From Bog-473 sp963764305 (GTDB taxonomy: Bacteria > Actinomycetota > Acidimicrobiia > Acidimicrobiales > RAAP-2), in NCBI GenBank assembly GCA_963764305.1, contig CAVXSD010000005.1:434001-498000 (forward strand): DNA of 64,000 nt, in the 5' to 3' direction. Below are positions 35,450 through 44,463 of this stretch, in pieces. The position numbers and the translations under genes are program-made. A model generated the notes under the pieces. That model was given only the letters and a program-made list of their open reading frames with translations. It made no database searches and was not told the origin of the DNA. The stretch's first letter is position 1. Every line of letters begins with the position of its first letter.

Positions 35450-36402
35450 ATGTCACCTCTCGTCCAGGAAGACGAGGTTCTTGAGCGTATCCGAGACATG
35501 CTGGGAAACGGAATCGAGGCATTCGGACTGCGCGACGACGCCGCCGTCGTCGGGTTCCCGGGCGGGGGGCCGCTGGTCGTGTCGGTCGACAGCGTGGTCG
35601 ACGGCGTCCATGTGGACCTGTCGATCTCCAGCCCCGGCGATGTCGGCTGGAAGGCGCTGATGGGCGCGTTGAGCGATCTGGCGGCCGTCGGTGCGACGCC
35701 CGTGGGGGCCCTGGTGGCGCTGTGCCTGCCGGGCGGCTCGGGCCAGGGCGACCTGGCCCTGGCGGTCATGGCCGGGGTGGCCGGGGCGTCGGCTGCCGCC
35801 GGGTGCCCGGTGCTCGGCGGCGACGTGTCGGAGGCGGGCGAGCTGGCCATGTCCGTCACGGTGCTCGGGACGACGGAAACCGGTGGCCGCCCGCCGGTGG
35901 GGCGGGCGGGTCGCACGGCCCGGGGACATCGTGTGCGCGACCGGGCCCTGCGGCGCGTCGGCGGCGGGGTTGCGGGAGCTGCGTGCCAGCGGCGGCGCGG
36001 GCGGCGGGGGACGCCGGTTGGCCGAGGCCCACCGGCGGCCGGTGGCGCGACTGCGGGAGGGCGCGCTGGCCCGGGCGGCCGGGGCCCACGCCATGATCGA
36101 CGTGTCCGACGGCCTGGCGCTCGACCTGCACCGCCTGGCCGACGCCTCGGGGGTGGGGTTCCGCTTGGACACGGTCCCCGTGGCCGCCGGGGCGACCGAG
36201 GACGAGGCCCTGGGCGGCGGGGAGGACTACGAGCTGCTGATCGCCCTCGGCCCGGGTGAGGCCGAGCGCGCTCGGGGACCGCTGTGTGGCCGAGGGGCTC
36301 CGCCGCCCGATGGAGACGGGCACTGTGGTCGAGGACGTGTCGGTGCGCACGCTGCGGGGGCAGCCGCTCGGGCGGTTGGGCTGGCAGCACCGCGTCGGGT
36401 AG
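35450..36402 (+). pseudogene. thiL: Thiamine-monophosphate kinase, two frameshifts
   Basis: ThiL phosphorylates thiamine monophosphate to the diphosphate cofactor. The first frame carries GLRDDAAVVGF, VVSVDSVVDGVHVDL, KALMGALSDLAAVGATPVGA and GGDVSEAGELAMSVTVLGT. Near 35905-35918 the frame moves by +1 to RPGDIVCATGPCG, HAMIDVSDGLALDLHRLA and GGGEDYELLIAL. Near 36275 it moves again by +1 to RCVAEGLRRPMETGTVVEDV and ends at TAG 36400. Both shifts are single extra G bases in G-rich runs, and the repaired protein is 316 residues, normal for the family. ATG 35450 is the likely start; GTG 35426 is an alternative. Confidence 0.82.
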
Positions 36403-36480
36403 CGCATCGAGCCCTTCGCGATCACCCCGACGTCGTTCGGGGCGGGGGCGGGGGCCGGATCGGGGGCGGGTCGGCGGGTG

Positions 36481-36704
36481 CTAGTTGCCGGGCCGGCGGG
36501 CTCGGGCGTCCGGCGCAGGGGTTTGGTCACCTTGCCGGCCCGGATGCACGAGGTGCACACGTGCAGGCGCTTCGGGGCGCCGTCGACGAGTGCCCGCACC
36601 CGCTGGATGTTGGGGTTCCATCGCCGCTTGGTGCGACGGTGGGAGTGGCTCACGCTCATGCCGAACGAGGGCTTCTTGCCACAGATATCGCACACAGCTG
36701 CCAT
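36481..36704 (-). CDS. rpmB: 50S ribosomal protein L28, zinc-binding form, 3' end uncertain
   Basis: The first 64 residues are clear L28: MAAVCDICGKKPSFGMSVSH, RRTKRRWNPNIQRVRAL and LHVCTSCIRAGKVTKPLR, with CxxC pairs that bind zinc. As written the frame has no stop here and runs on antisense to thiL as far as 35856. One missing base in the GC-rich stretch at about 36485-36500 would bring in the TAG at 36483-36481 and give a 74-residue protein. The coordinates assume that stop. L28 is essential for ribosome assembly, so a sequence error is more likely than a 280-residue L28. Confidence 0.75.
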
Positions 36705-36785
36705 CGGGGAACCTTCCTGGGGGAGGCCGCGGTCGACGGACCACGCAGGCCTTCACGAACGACACAAAGATTAGCATCCCAAGCC

Positions 36786-38498
36786 ATGACCTCCCCGGCG
36801 ACGCTCGGCGCCGACGACCTCCGCGCCGTGATGGGGGGCTACCGGGACGCCCTGCGGCTGCACCAGGTCGACATCAACCGCCTGAACGTCTACCCGGTGC
36901 CCGACGGGGACACGGGCACCAACATGGCGCTGACCCTCGAAGCCGTGGTCAGCGAGCTCGAGGGCATCGAATCCGGGGCCGGCCTGGCTGCGGTGTGCCG
37001 GGCCATCGGCCACGGCTCGCTGATGGGGGCCCGGGGCAACTCGGGCGTCATCCTCTCGCAGCTCCTGCGGGGGATGAGCGAGCGCATGGCGGCAGCCGGT
37101 GGGGCCGGCGTGGGCCCCGACGTCCTGGTCGACGCCATCGGCCATGCCTCCGAGCTGGCCCGGAGGGCCGTGGTGCGGCCGGTCGAGGGCACGATCCTGA
37201 CGGTGGCGGCAGCGGCGGCGGCCGGGGCAGCCGGGCAGCCGGGGCGGCCGGGGCGCCGGGGCGGCCAACGGGTCCGGCCTGGTGGGGGTGGTCGAGAGCG
37301 CCCGGGGCCAGGCGGCCGATGCGCTGGCCCGGACGCCCGAGATGCTCCCCGTCCTGGCGCAGGCCGGCGTGGTCGATGCCGGCGGCGCCGGGTACCTGCT
37401 CCTGCTCGATGCCTTTCTCCTCGTGCTCGACGGCCGGCCCCTGCCCGGAGCCGTCGGGGGCGCCCGCCCCGGACCTGAGCCGGTCTCGACGGCGACTGGA
37501 CGCCGGGCCACGATCCCACGGCCGGCGGGGTGCACGCCGTCGGGGACCTGCGCTTCGAGGTCATGTACTTCCTGTCCGCGCCGGACGACTCCATCGAGGC
37601 GTTCAAGGAGGTGTGGGCAGGCATCGGCGACTCCATCGTCGTGGTCGGGGGCGACGGGCTGTGGAACTGCCACATCCACACCAACGACGTGGGCGCCGCC
37701 ATCGAGGCCGGGGTGGACGCGGGCCGACCGCAGCGCATCAGGGTGACCGACCTCGACGAGCAGGTGGAGGAGGAGCGCTGGGTGCGCGAGAGCGTCGGCG
37801 CGCCGGGGGCCGGGCCCAGCAGCGAGGGCACGGGCCCGCCACCGACCACCAGCGTCGTCGCCGTGGTCTCGGGCGACGGCATCGGGCGCATCTTCCGCTC
37901 CCTGGGCGTCCACCACCTCGTCGTGGGTGGCCAGACCATGAACCCGGCCACGGCCGACCTGGTCAAGGCCGTCGAGTCCGTCGGCTCCGCCGAGGTGGTG
38001 ATCCTGCCCAACAACAAGAACATCAAGCCCGTGGCCGACCAGGTGGACGCGCTGTGCGGCAAGACCGTCCGTGTCGTGGCGACGGGGTCCATCGTGGAGG
38101 GCTTCGCCGCCCTGCTGGCCTACGACCCGGCGGCCGGGGCGGAGGCCAACGTGGCGTCGATGTCCGAGTCGGCGGCCCGCGTCGTGCCGGCCGAGGTCAC
38201 CCGGGCCGTGCGGGACACGGTGACCGACGCCGGCGCGGTCCACCAGGGCGACTTCATCGGGGTCTCGCGCGACGGCGTCGTGGCCGTCTCCGACGACATC
38301 GTCGTCTGCACCCGCCTGCTGCTCAGCCGCCTGCTCGATCCGGCGCACGAGCTGGTGACGCTCATTGAGGGCGACGGCGCGCGCGCCGCCGACACGAGGC
38401 GGATCGAGGAGTGGCTCTCCGAGGAGCACCCTCACGTCGCGCTCGAGGTACACCAGGGCGGGCAGCCCCTCTATCCGTATCTGTTTGGGATTGAGTAG
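36786..38498 (+). pseudogene. DAK2-domain protein, FakA/YloV-like fatty acid kinase subunit, two frameshifts
   Basis: The N-terminal DhaL-like kinase domain reads INRLNVYPVPDGDTGTNMALTL (metal-binding Asp triad) and GSLMGARGNSGVILSQLLRG. Near 37205-37260, inside a run of GGGGC repeats, the frame shifts to NGSGLVGVVESARGQ and DAGGAGYLLLLDAFLLVLDG. Near 37465-37485 it returns to frame with LDGDWTPGHDPTAGG, HAVGDLRFEVMYFL and the C-terminal DegV-like domain (LGVHHLVVGGQTMNPAT, ILPNNKNIKPVADQV). The repaired length is about 570 residues, as in YloV/FakA. These proteins phosphorylate fatty acids bound to a FakB partner. Its place directly before recG is conserved in many bacteria. Confidence 0.82.
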
Positions 38499-38534
38499 CG
38501 GCCGCACACTCAGCGCGCTGCGCGCGACATCGAG

Positions 38535-40649
38535 GTGTCGCGGCTGCGCGGCGTGTCGGAGCGGCGGGCGGCCCAGCTCGCCGAGCTCGGGATCGAGTCC
38601 GTGCTCGACCTGGTCACCACCTACCCGCGGCGCTACATCGACCGCACCCGCCAGGCCGACGTCTCCGACCTGGTGGTCGGCACCGAGGCCGCCGTGCTGG
38701 CCTCGGTGCAGTCGGCCCACGCCCGGCGCGCCCGGACCGGACGCGCCGTCGTCGACGTCGTGGTGCGCGACGACACCGGCCGCCTCAAGATCGTCTTCTT
38801 CAACCAGCCCTGGCGGGCCAAGCAGCTCGAGGCCGGCACCGAGGCGATCTTCTTCGGGAAGGTGACCGAGTACCAGGGCAGCCGACAGATGGCCAACCCC
38901 GTCGTCGACGTGGTGGCCGGCGTGACTCCGGGGCGCCGCACGCTGCGGATCCTCCCCGTCTATCCCGCCTCGGCCAAGGCCGGGCTGACGAGCTGGGAGA
39001 TCGGCTCCTTCGTCGAGGAGGCGCTCGGGCGCGCCGGCGAATTCGCCGACCCCCTGCCCGGCGAGTGGCGCGCCTCGCTCGACCTGTGGGACCGCACCGA
39101 GGCCTTCGGGGCCATCCACGCCCCTGAGTCCTTCGAGGCCAAGGACGCCGCCCGCCGCCGGCTCGTCTTCGACGAGCTGTTCCGCCTGCAGCTCGCCCTG
39201 GTGCTGCGGCGCCGCGCCTTCGAGGTGAACGCGCGCTCCCTGCACCACGACGTGTCGCCCCGCGAGGTCACCGGCGCGGTCGCCGACACGTTGATGGCGC
39301 GCTTCCTCTCGGCCTTGCCCTATGAGCTGACCAAGGCCCAGCGCCGCGCCCTGGCCGTGATCGTGGCCGACATGGCGGGCCCGTTCCCGATGCACCGCCT
39401 GCTGCAGGGCGACGTGGGCTCGGGCAAGACGGTGGTCGCGCTGGCCGCGCTGCTCGGCGCAGTGCAGAGCGGGCACCAGGGCGCGCTGATGGTGCCGACG
39501 GAGGTGCTGGCCGAGCAGCACTTTGCCGCCGTGCGCGCGCTGCTCGGCGACCTCGAGGGTCCGGGGGGCATGGCCGGGGGCGAGGTCCGGGTGGAGCTTC
39601 TGACGAGCCGGGTCAAGGGCAAGGCCCGCACCGCCGTGCTCGGCGGTCTGGCCGCGGGGGAGATCGGCATCGTCCTCGGCACGCACGCGCTGCTCACCGA
39701 GGAGGTGACGTTTGCCTCGCTCGGGTGCATCGTGATCGACGAGCAGCACCGCTTCGGCGTGGAGCAGCGGGCGACCCTGCGCGCCAAAGGGGCCGACGGC
39801 GACCCCGACCTGCTGGTCATGACCGCCACGCCCATCCCGCGCACGGCCGCCATGGTGATCTTCGGCGACCTCGACCTGACCACGCTCGACGAGCTGCCCC
39901 CGGGCCGCATCCCCGTCACGACGGAGTGGCTGCCCGGCGAGGGCCACCGCGGCGAGGAGCGCGCCTGGGCCAGGGTGCGCGACGAGGTGGCGGCGGGGCA
40001 CCGCGCCTTCGTGGTCTGCCCGCTCGTCGGCGAATCACTGCGGGTCGAAGCGAAGTCGGCCACCGAGGAGTACGAGCGACTCTCCGCCGGCGAGCTGTCC
40101 GGCCTGCGGGTCGGGCTGCTGCACGGGCAGATGGCGCCGGCCGCCCGCGAGGAGACGATGGAGCGCTTCCGGGCCGGCGACCTCGAGGTCCTCGTCGCCA
40201 CCACTGTCATCGAGGTGGGGGTGGACGTGCCCGAGGCCACCGTGATGGTCGTCGAGAGCGCCGACCGCTTCGGCATTGCCCAGCTGCACCAGCTGCGGGG
40301 CCGGGTCGGCCGGGGCGGCACGCCGAGCTGGTGCTACCTGCTCGGAGGCGAAGAGGGGAACGAGCGGCTGGCCGCCGTGGCGGGGTCGACCGACGGGTTC
40401 GACCTGGCCGAGGCCGACCTGCGGGTGCGCGGCGAGGGCACCCTGCTCGGCGCCCGCCAGAAGGGACAGAGCGACCTGCGCTTGGCATCGCTCACCGACG
40501 AGGGTGACCTGGCGCTCCTCGACGAGGCACGGCGGGTGGCCGACACGCTGGTCGACGAGGACCCGCAACTCGACGCGCATCCCGTGCTGGCCGACGAGGT
40601 CAAGCTCTTGTTGAGCGAGGACGAGGGCGAGTACCTCTTCAAAAGTTGA
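38535..40649 (+). CDS. recG: ATP-dependent DNA helicase RecG
   Basis: A 704-residue fork-reversal helicase. The N-terminal wedge/OB domain has LRGVSERRAAQLAELGIESV, TYPRRYIDR and a beta barrel (FFNQPW). The helicase core holds Walker A GDVGSGKTVVALAA (about residue 293), motif II CIVIDEQHRFGVEQR, motif III MTATPIPRTAAM, motif IV/V GLLHGQMAPAAREETMERF and ATTVIEVGVDVPEA, and motif VI HQLRGRVGRGG. The C-terminal RecG helix pair is present. GTG 38535 is the start. The gene is intact, unlike its upstream neighbour. Confidence 0.95.
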   Translation: MSRLRGVSERRAAQLAELGIESVLDLVTTYPRRYIDRTRQADVSDLVVGTEAAVLASVQSAHARRARTGRAVVDVVVRDDTGRLKIVFFNQPWRAKQLEAGTEAIFFGKVTEYQGSRQMANPVVDVVAGVTPGRRTLRILPVYPASAKAGLTSWEIGSFVEEALGRAGEFADPLPGEWRASLDLWDRTEAFGAIHAPESFEAKDAARRRLVFDELFRLQLALVLRRRAFEVNARSLHHDVSPREVTGAVADTLMARFLSALPYELTKAQRRALAVIVADMAGPFPMHRLLQGDVGSGKTVVALAALLGAVQSGHQGALMVPTEVLAEQHFAAVRALLGDLEGPGGMAGGEVRVELLTSRVKGKARTAVLGGLAAGEIGIVLGTHALLTEEVTFASLGCIVIDEQHRFGVEQRATLRAKGADGDPDLLVMTATPIPRTAAMVIFGDLDLTTLDELPPGRIPVTTEWLPGEGHRGEERAWARVRDEVAAGHRAFVVCPLVGESLRVEAKSATEEYERLSAGELSGLRVGLLHGQMAPAAREETMERFRAGDLEVLVATTVIEVGVDVPEATVMVVESADRFGIAQLHQLRGRVGRGGTPSWCYLLGGEEGNERLAAVAGSTDGFDLAEADLRVRGEGTLLGARQKGQSDLRLASLTDEGDLALLDEARRVADTLVDEDPQLDAHPVLADEVKLLLSEDEGEYLFKS

Positions 40650-40663
40650 CGAACGGGTCGTCA

Positions 40664-40669
40664 TAGGGT
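40664..40669 (+). promoter_or_regulatory. TAGGGT element before rsmD
   Basis: TAGGGT ends 6 bases before the rsmD ATG. It belongs to the recurring start-proximal element seen at five genes here. Confidence 0.4.
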
Positions 40670-40675
40670 GGGCGG

Positions 40676-41212
40676 ATGCGGGTCATCGGAGGCCGGAGCC
40701 GCGGGCGCCGGCTGCCCGCCAAGCTCCCGCCGTCGGTCCGCCCGACGTCGGACCGGGTGCGCGAGGCCATCTTCGACATCCTCGGCTCGCAGGGGGGCGT
40801 CGAGGGGCTGGCCGTGGTCGACCTGTTCTGCGGCAGCGGCGCGCTGGGGGTCGAGGCGCTTTCCCGGGGGGCGGCGTCGTCCACCTTCGTCGACCTGGAC
40901 CCGGACGCGTTGGCCGCCGTCCGCCGGAACCTCCATGCCGTGGGTCTGGGCGACGAGCCGGTCACGCTGGTGCGGGCGGCGTTGCCCGGATGGCTCGAGA
41001 CGGCAGCCGCGGGGACCTTCGACCTCGCCCTGTGCGACCCCCCCTACGACTTCGAGGACTGGCCGGCGCTCCTCGGCGCGCTGCGGGCCGACGCCGTCGT
41101 GATGGAGTCCGCCGCGCCGATCGCGCCCGGCGGCCCCTGGGTGGTCGCGAGAGAGCGCCGGTACGGCGGTACGCTCGTCACCGTGGCACATCGCAGCGTT
41201 GGCGGCTCGTGA
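40676..41212 (+). CDS. rsmD: 16S rRNA (guanine966-N2)-methyltransferase
   Basis: A 178-residue Rossmann methyltransferase modifying G966 of 16S rRNA. RVIGGRSRGRRLPAKLPPSVRPTSDRVREAIFDIL is the typical RsmD start. VVDLFCGSGALGVEALSRGA binds S-adenosylmethionine, and LALCDPPYDFEDW is the catalytic DPPY motif. The stop overlaps the GTG of coaD, the normal pairing of these two genes. Confidence 0.93.
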   Translation: MRVIGGRSRGRRLPAKLPPSVRPTSDRVREAIFDILGSQGGVEGLAVVDLFCGSGALGVEALSRGAASSTFVDLDPDALAAVRRNLHAVGLGDEPVTLVRAALPGWLETAAAGTFDLALCDPPYDFEDWPALLGALRADAVVMESAAPIAPGGPWVVARERRYGGTLVTVAHRSVGGS

Positions 41213-41721
41213 AAGTCGGCCTCTTCCCGGGGTCCTTCGACCCTTTTCACAACGGGCACCTCGAGATCGTCGAGCGGGCCAGCCGGCTCTTCGACGAGGT
41301 GGTCGTGGCCGCGTTGCGCAACCCGCAGAAGGGCATGGCGCTCTTCGACCTCCAGGAGCGCCAGGCGATGCTCGAGGAGGTGGTGGCCCACCTCCCGTCC
41401 GTGCGGATCGTGTCGGTCTCGACCCTCTTGGTCTACGTGGCCCGCGACGTCGGCGCGTCGGCGATCGTCCGCGGCCTGCGAGCGGTGTCGGACTTCGAAG
41501 CCGAGATGCAGATGGCCCAGATGAACAACCACCTCTCGGGCGTCGAGACGATCTTCATCCCCACCAGCCCCGAGTGGTCCTTCGTCGCCTCCAAGCTCGT
41601 GCGCGAGGTGTGGCGCTTCGGCGGTGACGTGTCGGCCTTCGTCCCCAAGCCGGTGGCCGAGGCGTTGCAGGCCAAGTACATCGAACGGGCCCCTGACGCG
41701 AAGGGGGGCGAGGACGCGTGA
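41209..41721 (+). CDS. coaD: Phosphopantetheine adenylyltransferase
   Basis: A 170-residue nucleotidyltransferase in CoA synthesis. The (H/T)xGH-type motif GLFPGSFDPFHNGHLEIV, IVRGLRAVSDFEAEMQMAQMN and the C-terminal ATP-binding region (PEWSFVASKLVREVWRFGGDV) are all seen. GTG 41209 overlaps the rsmD stop and the end overlaps the next gene by 4 bp, so it is inside a tightly packed operon. Confidence 0.94.
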   Translation: MKVGLFPGSFDPFHNGHLEIVERASRLFDEVVVAALRNPQKGMALFDLQERQAMLEEVVAHLPSVRIVSVSTLLVYVARDVGASAIVRGLRAVSDFEAEMQMAQMNNHLSGVETIFIPTSPEWSFVASKLVREVWRFGGDVSAFVPKPVAEALQAKYIERAPDAKGGEDA

Positions 41722-42281
41722 GCGACCAGTTCCTGGACGTCGACGAGGAGCCCCCGGTCGAGGAGGTGGGGATCGAGTCCATCCTCCACCAACTGCTCGA
41801 CCTCATGGCCGGCGCCAAGTCGATGCCGCTGTCCTCTTCGGTCATGGTGTCGCGCGAGGAGGTGAGCTCGCTGGTGCAGGCCGCCCTCGAGTGCCTGCCC
41901 GACGAGCTCCGCCAGGCGCGCTGGCTGTTGCGCGAGCGCGAGGAATTCATGGCCGAGCGCAACCGCGACGCCGCGGCCCTCATGGACGAGGTGCGCGCCC
42001 AGGCAGAGAACATGGTGCAGCGCACCGAGATCGTTCGCCAGGCCAACGCGGTGGCGCAGCGCATCCTCGACGACGCCAACGAAGAGGCACGGGCTCTGCG
42101 GCACCAAGCCGAGGACTTCGTCGACACCAAGCTGGCCGGCATGGAGATCGTGCTGGACCGCCTCACCCGGACGGTCCACGCCGGCCGGGCCAAGCTGGCT
42201 GCACCCCCCCTGGACACCGGCCCGGTCGACGACGCCGCGGGGACGGAGGAGGACGGCTTCTTCGACCAGGATCAGTCCTAG
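41718..42281 (+). CDS. Coiled-coil protein, DivIVA/ATP-synthase-b-like, between coaD and DUF177
   Basis: A 187-residue acidic protein. The central part (LLREREEFMAERNRDAAALMDEVRAQAENMVQRTEI, then ANAVAQRILDDANEEARALRHQAEDFVD) is a long alpha-helical coiled coil of the kind found in DivIVA-related or F0 b-subunit-like proteins. The N-terminus is acidic and the C-terminus low complexity (GTEEDGFFDQDQS). The position between coaD and yceD is common in actinobacteria, where such proteins are linked to cell division or growth-pole scaffolding. That role is inferred from architecture and position only. Confidence 0.65.
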   Translation: MSDQFLDVDEEPPVEEVGIESILHQLLDLMAGAKSMPLSSSVMVSREEVSSLVQAALECLPDELRQARWLLREREEFMAERNRDAAALMDEVRAQAENMVQRTEIVRQANAVAQRILDDANEEARALRHQAEDFVDTKLAGMEIVLDRLTRTVHAGRAKLAAPPLDTGPVDDAAGTEEDGFFDQDQS

Positions 42282-42815
42282 ATGGGCGCCGATCCCTTCG
42301 TCGTCCACGTGGCCCGGCTCCGCCGCTCGCCCGGGCTGGCGGTGCACGAGGTGCGTCGGGGCGAGGTGGCCCAGGCCGGCCCGATCGACGAGGCCGGGAT
42401 CGACCCCGGGCGTAGCGTGGTGCCGGCCGGCGCCGAGATCGAGGTCGACGTGACCCTCACCCCCTTCGAGGGTGGCATCGACGTGGCGGGGACGGTCACC
42501 GCGCCGTGGTCCGGGATCTGCCGGCGCTGTGCCGAGCCGGTGTCGGGGGAGCTGCGCATCGCGGTCCACGAGCGCTACGCCGACGACCCGCTGGCCGGAG
42601 CGTCCGACGAGGAGCTCTACCCCATCGTCGACGAGACCATCGACCTCGGGCCACTGGCCCGGGACGCCGTGGTGCTCGAGCTGCCCATGGCCCCCCTGTG
42701 CCGTGAGGACTGCGCCGGCCTGTGCGTCCAGTGCGGGGCCGACCGCAACGAGGGCGACTGCGGCTGCGTCGCCCCAGTAGACCCGCGGTGGGCTAATCTC
42801 GATGTGCTCCGGTAG
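42282..42815 (+). CDS. DUF177 (YceD) family protein
   Basis: A 177-residue protein. ICRRCAEPVSGELRIAVHERY holds the CxxC that begins the family's core, DETIDLGPLARDAVVLELPMAPLC is the central signature, and the final zinc-like cluster is CREDCAGLCVQCGADRNEGDC. YceD proteins are conserved next to rpmF and are linked to 23S rRNA accumulation. The ATG follows the preceding stop with no gap. Confidence 0.9.
   Translation: MGADPFVVHVARLRRSPGLAVHEVRRGEVAQAGPIDEAGIDPGRSVVPAGAEIEVDVTLTPFEGGIDVAGTVTAPWSGICRRCAEPVSGELRIAVHERYADDPLAGASDEELYPIVDETIDLGPLARDAVVLELPMAPLCREDCAGLCVQCGADRNEGDCGCVAPVDPRWANLDVLR
42794..42799 (+). promoter_or_regulatory. Possible -10 element (TAATCT) for rpmF
   Basis: A TAATCT hexamer in the last codons of the DUF177 gene, 84 bases before the rpmF ATG. 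It could give rpmF-plsX an extra promoter. The match is modest and no clear -35 is seen. Confidence 0.25.
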
Positions 42816-42883
42816 CCGGTCCCTCCCGGTCCGGCACCGTCCGAGAGCGCTCGTGCGCCCGAATCGATCGTTGGAGTTCCGCC

Positions 42884-43063
42884 ATGGCCGTCCCCAAGAA
42901 GAAGAAGTCCAAGGCCAAGGGCCGCAGCCACCAGGCGGCGGCGTGGCGTCTGGGCCGGCCCGCCCGCAGCGTGTGCCCGCACTGCCAGGCGTCCAAGACG
43001 CCGCACGTGGTCTGCCCCAGCTGCGGCTGGTACAAGGGGCGCCAAGCGGTGGAGGTCGACTGA
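42884..43063 (+). CDS. rpmF: 50S ribosomal protein L32, zinc-binding form
   Basis: A 59-residue protein: MAVPKKKKSKAKGRSHQAA is the universal L32 start, and CPHCQASKTPHVVCPSCGWYKGR carries the two CxxC pairs for zinc. It lies between DUF177 and plsX in the conserved order. The start is fixed by MAVPKKK. Confidence 0.96.
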   Translation: MAVPKKKKSKAKGRSHQAAAWRLGRPARSVCPHCQASKTPHVVCPSCGWYKGRQAVEVD

Positions 43064-43064
43064 C

Positions 43065-44105
43065 TTGAGCCGCCGGGGCGAGCGTCCCAGCCCCGAGATC
43101 CTGGCCACGCTCCCCGTCGCCGTTGACGCCATGGGCGGCGACCTGGCCCCGGGCGAGATCGTCGAGGGCGCCCGCCGGGCCTCCGAGCAGCACGGCGTCG
43201 GCATCGTGCTCGTGGGCCCCCCCGACCAGGTGGGCGACACCCGCGGGCTCGAGCTCTTCCCCTGCGGAGAGGTCATCGGCATGGACGAGGACCCGGCCGG
43301 CGGGGTGCGCCGCAAAAAGGACTCCTCGCTGGTGCGGGCGGCCGAGCTCGTGCGCGACGGGAAGGCCTCGGCCATGGTCTCGGCGGGCAACACGGGGGCG
43401 ACCATGGCGTCGGCGCTGCTCCGCATGGGCCGGCTGCCGGGGGTGGTCCGGCCCTGCATCGCGACCCCCCTGCCGCGCCTCGGCCGGAACCCGGCCGTGC
43501 TCGTCGATGCCGGCGCCAACTCCGAGTGCACCCCCGCCATGCTGGTGCAGTTCGCCCAGATGGGGTCCGCCTACGTCGCCGCCCGCTTCGGCACTGCGGC
43601 CCCCTCGGTCGGGCTCCTGTCGATCGGCGAGGAGCCCACCAAGGGCACGCCGCTGGTCAAGGAGACCCACGGGCTGCTGGTCGAGGCGGCCAACGTGAGC
43701 GGGGACGGCTTCGAGTTCATCGGGAACCTCGAGGGCCGGGACCTCCTGCCCTCGCCGGCCGACGTCATAGTGACCGACGGGTTCACCGGCAACGTGGCGC
43801 TCAAGACCCTGGAGGGCTCGTTGCGCTTCCTCTTCGACACCCTGCTGGGCGTCTTCGGGACCGACGAGGCGACGAAGGAGGCGGCCGAGGTCCTGCTCCC
43901 GCACCTGCTGCCCGTGGCGGCCGAGTTCGAGCCGGAGAACACCGGTGGCGCCATGCTGCTCGGCATCGACGGGGTCTGCGTCATCAGCCACGGGTCCTCC
44001 ACTGCAACCGCCATGATGAACGCCGTCCTGGTGGCCCACGAGTGCGCCACCCGCGGGCTGGCGGACCACGTGGCCGCCGCCGTGCGCTCAGTGAAATCGG
44101 CCTGA
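43065..44105 (+). CDS. plsX: Phosphate acyltransferase
   Basis: A 346-residue enzyme making acyl-phosphate from acyl-ACP for phospholipid synthesis. VAVDAMGGDLAPGEIVEGA at the start, MVSAGNTGATMASALL, VLVDAGANSECTP, GLLSIGEEPTKGTPLVKE and VVTDGFTGNVALKTLEG match PlsX throughout. The start is TTG 43065, one base after the rpmF stop. The conserved VAVDAMGGD begins 16 codons in, so a slightly later start cannot be excluded. Confidence 0.93.
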   Translation: MSRRGERPSPEILATLPVAVDAMGGDLAPGEIVEGARRASEQHGVGIVLVGPPDQVGDTRGLELFPCGEVIGMDEDPAGGVRRKKDSSLVRAAELVRDGKASAMVSAGNTGATMASALLRMGRLPGVVRPCIATPLPRLGRNPAVLVDAGANSECTPAMLVQFAQMGSAYVAARFGTAAPSVGLLSIGEEPTKGTPLVKETHGLLVEAANVSGDGFEFIGNLEGRDLLPSPADVIVTDGFTGNVALKTLEGSLRFLFDTLLGVFGTDEATKEAAEVLLPHLLPVAAEFEPENTGGAMLLGIDGVCVISHGSSTATAMMNAVLVAHECATRGLADHVAAAVRSVKSA

Positions 44106-44119
44106 AAGACCAGGTCAAG

Positions 44120-44128
44120 TGGTATAAA
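44120..44128 (+). promoter_or_regulatory. Extended -10 promoter (TGGTATAAA) before acpP
   Basis: TGG followed by TATAAA, 38 bases before the acpP GTG, in the gap after plsX. No good -35 lies upstream, but an extended -10 can act without one. Confidence 0.4.
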
Positions 44129-44166
44129 TGGACGGTTGCGGCCCGGCGGGACGTACACTGGTCGCC

Positions 44167-44463
44167 GTGCCAGCCGAAACCCACACCAATCAGGGCCCGC
44201 TCGACCGCAACGGGGTCTTCGAACTGATCCGGGACCAGCTGGCCGACATCCTCGAGACGGATCCGTCGTCGATCACCGAGGGCGCCTCCTTCGTGGAGGA
44301 CCTCGACGCCGACTCCCTGGCCCTGATCGAGCTGGTCGAAGCCCTGGAAGAGGAGCTGGGAGAACGGACGGTGGGGTTCCGCATCAACGACGAGGACCTC
44401 GAGGACCTGCGCACGGTCCGGGATGCAGTTGACTACGTCTACGCCAAGCTCGAGGCGGGTTGA
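44167..44463 (+). CDS. acpP: Acyl carrier protein
   Basis: A 98-residue carrier of fatty-acid chains. The phosphopantetheine site is Ser50 in EDLDADSLALIELVEALEEEL, slightly different from the usual DSLD. The N-terminal extension of about 18 residues (VPAETHTNQGPLDRNG) is longer than in E. coli AcpP. GTG 44167 is chosen because the upstream part of the frame covers the promoter-like element. It lies between plsX and rnc in place of the fab genes found there in E. coli. Confidence 0.9.
   Translation: MPAETHTNQGPLDRNGVFELIRDQLADILETDPSSITEGASFVEDLDADSLALIELVEALEEELGERTVGFRINDEDLEDLRTVRDAVDYVYAKLEAG

Noticed and set aside
36771..40001. 1076-codon open frame on the minus strand opposite the DAK2 gene and recG
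   Set aside because: It mirrors real genes on the plus strand, is Ala/Gly/His/Arg-rich and matches no family.
41433..44069. 878-codon open frame on the minus strand opposite coaD to plsX
   Set aside because: Same reason: six well-defined genes lie on the plus strand here.
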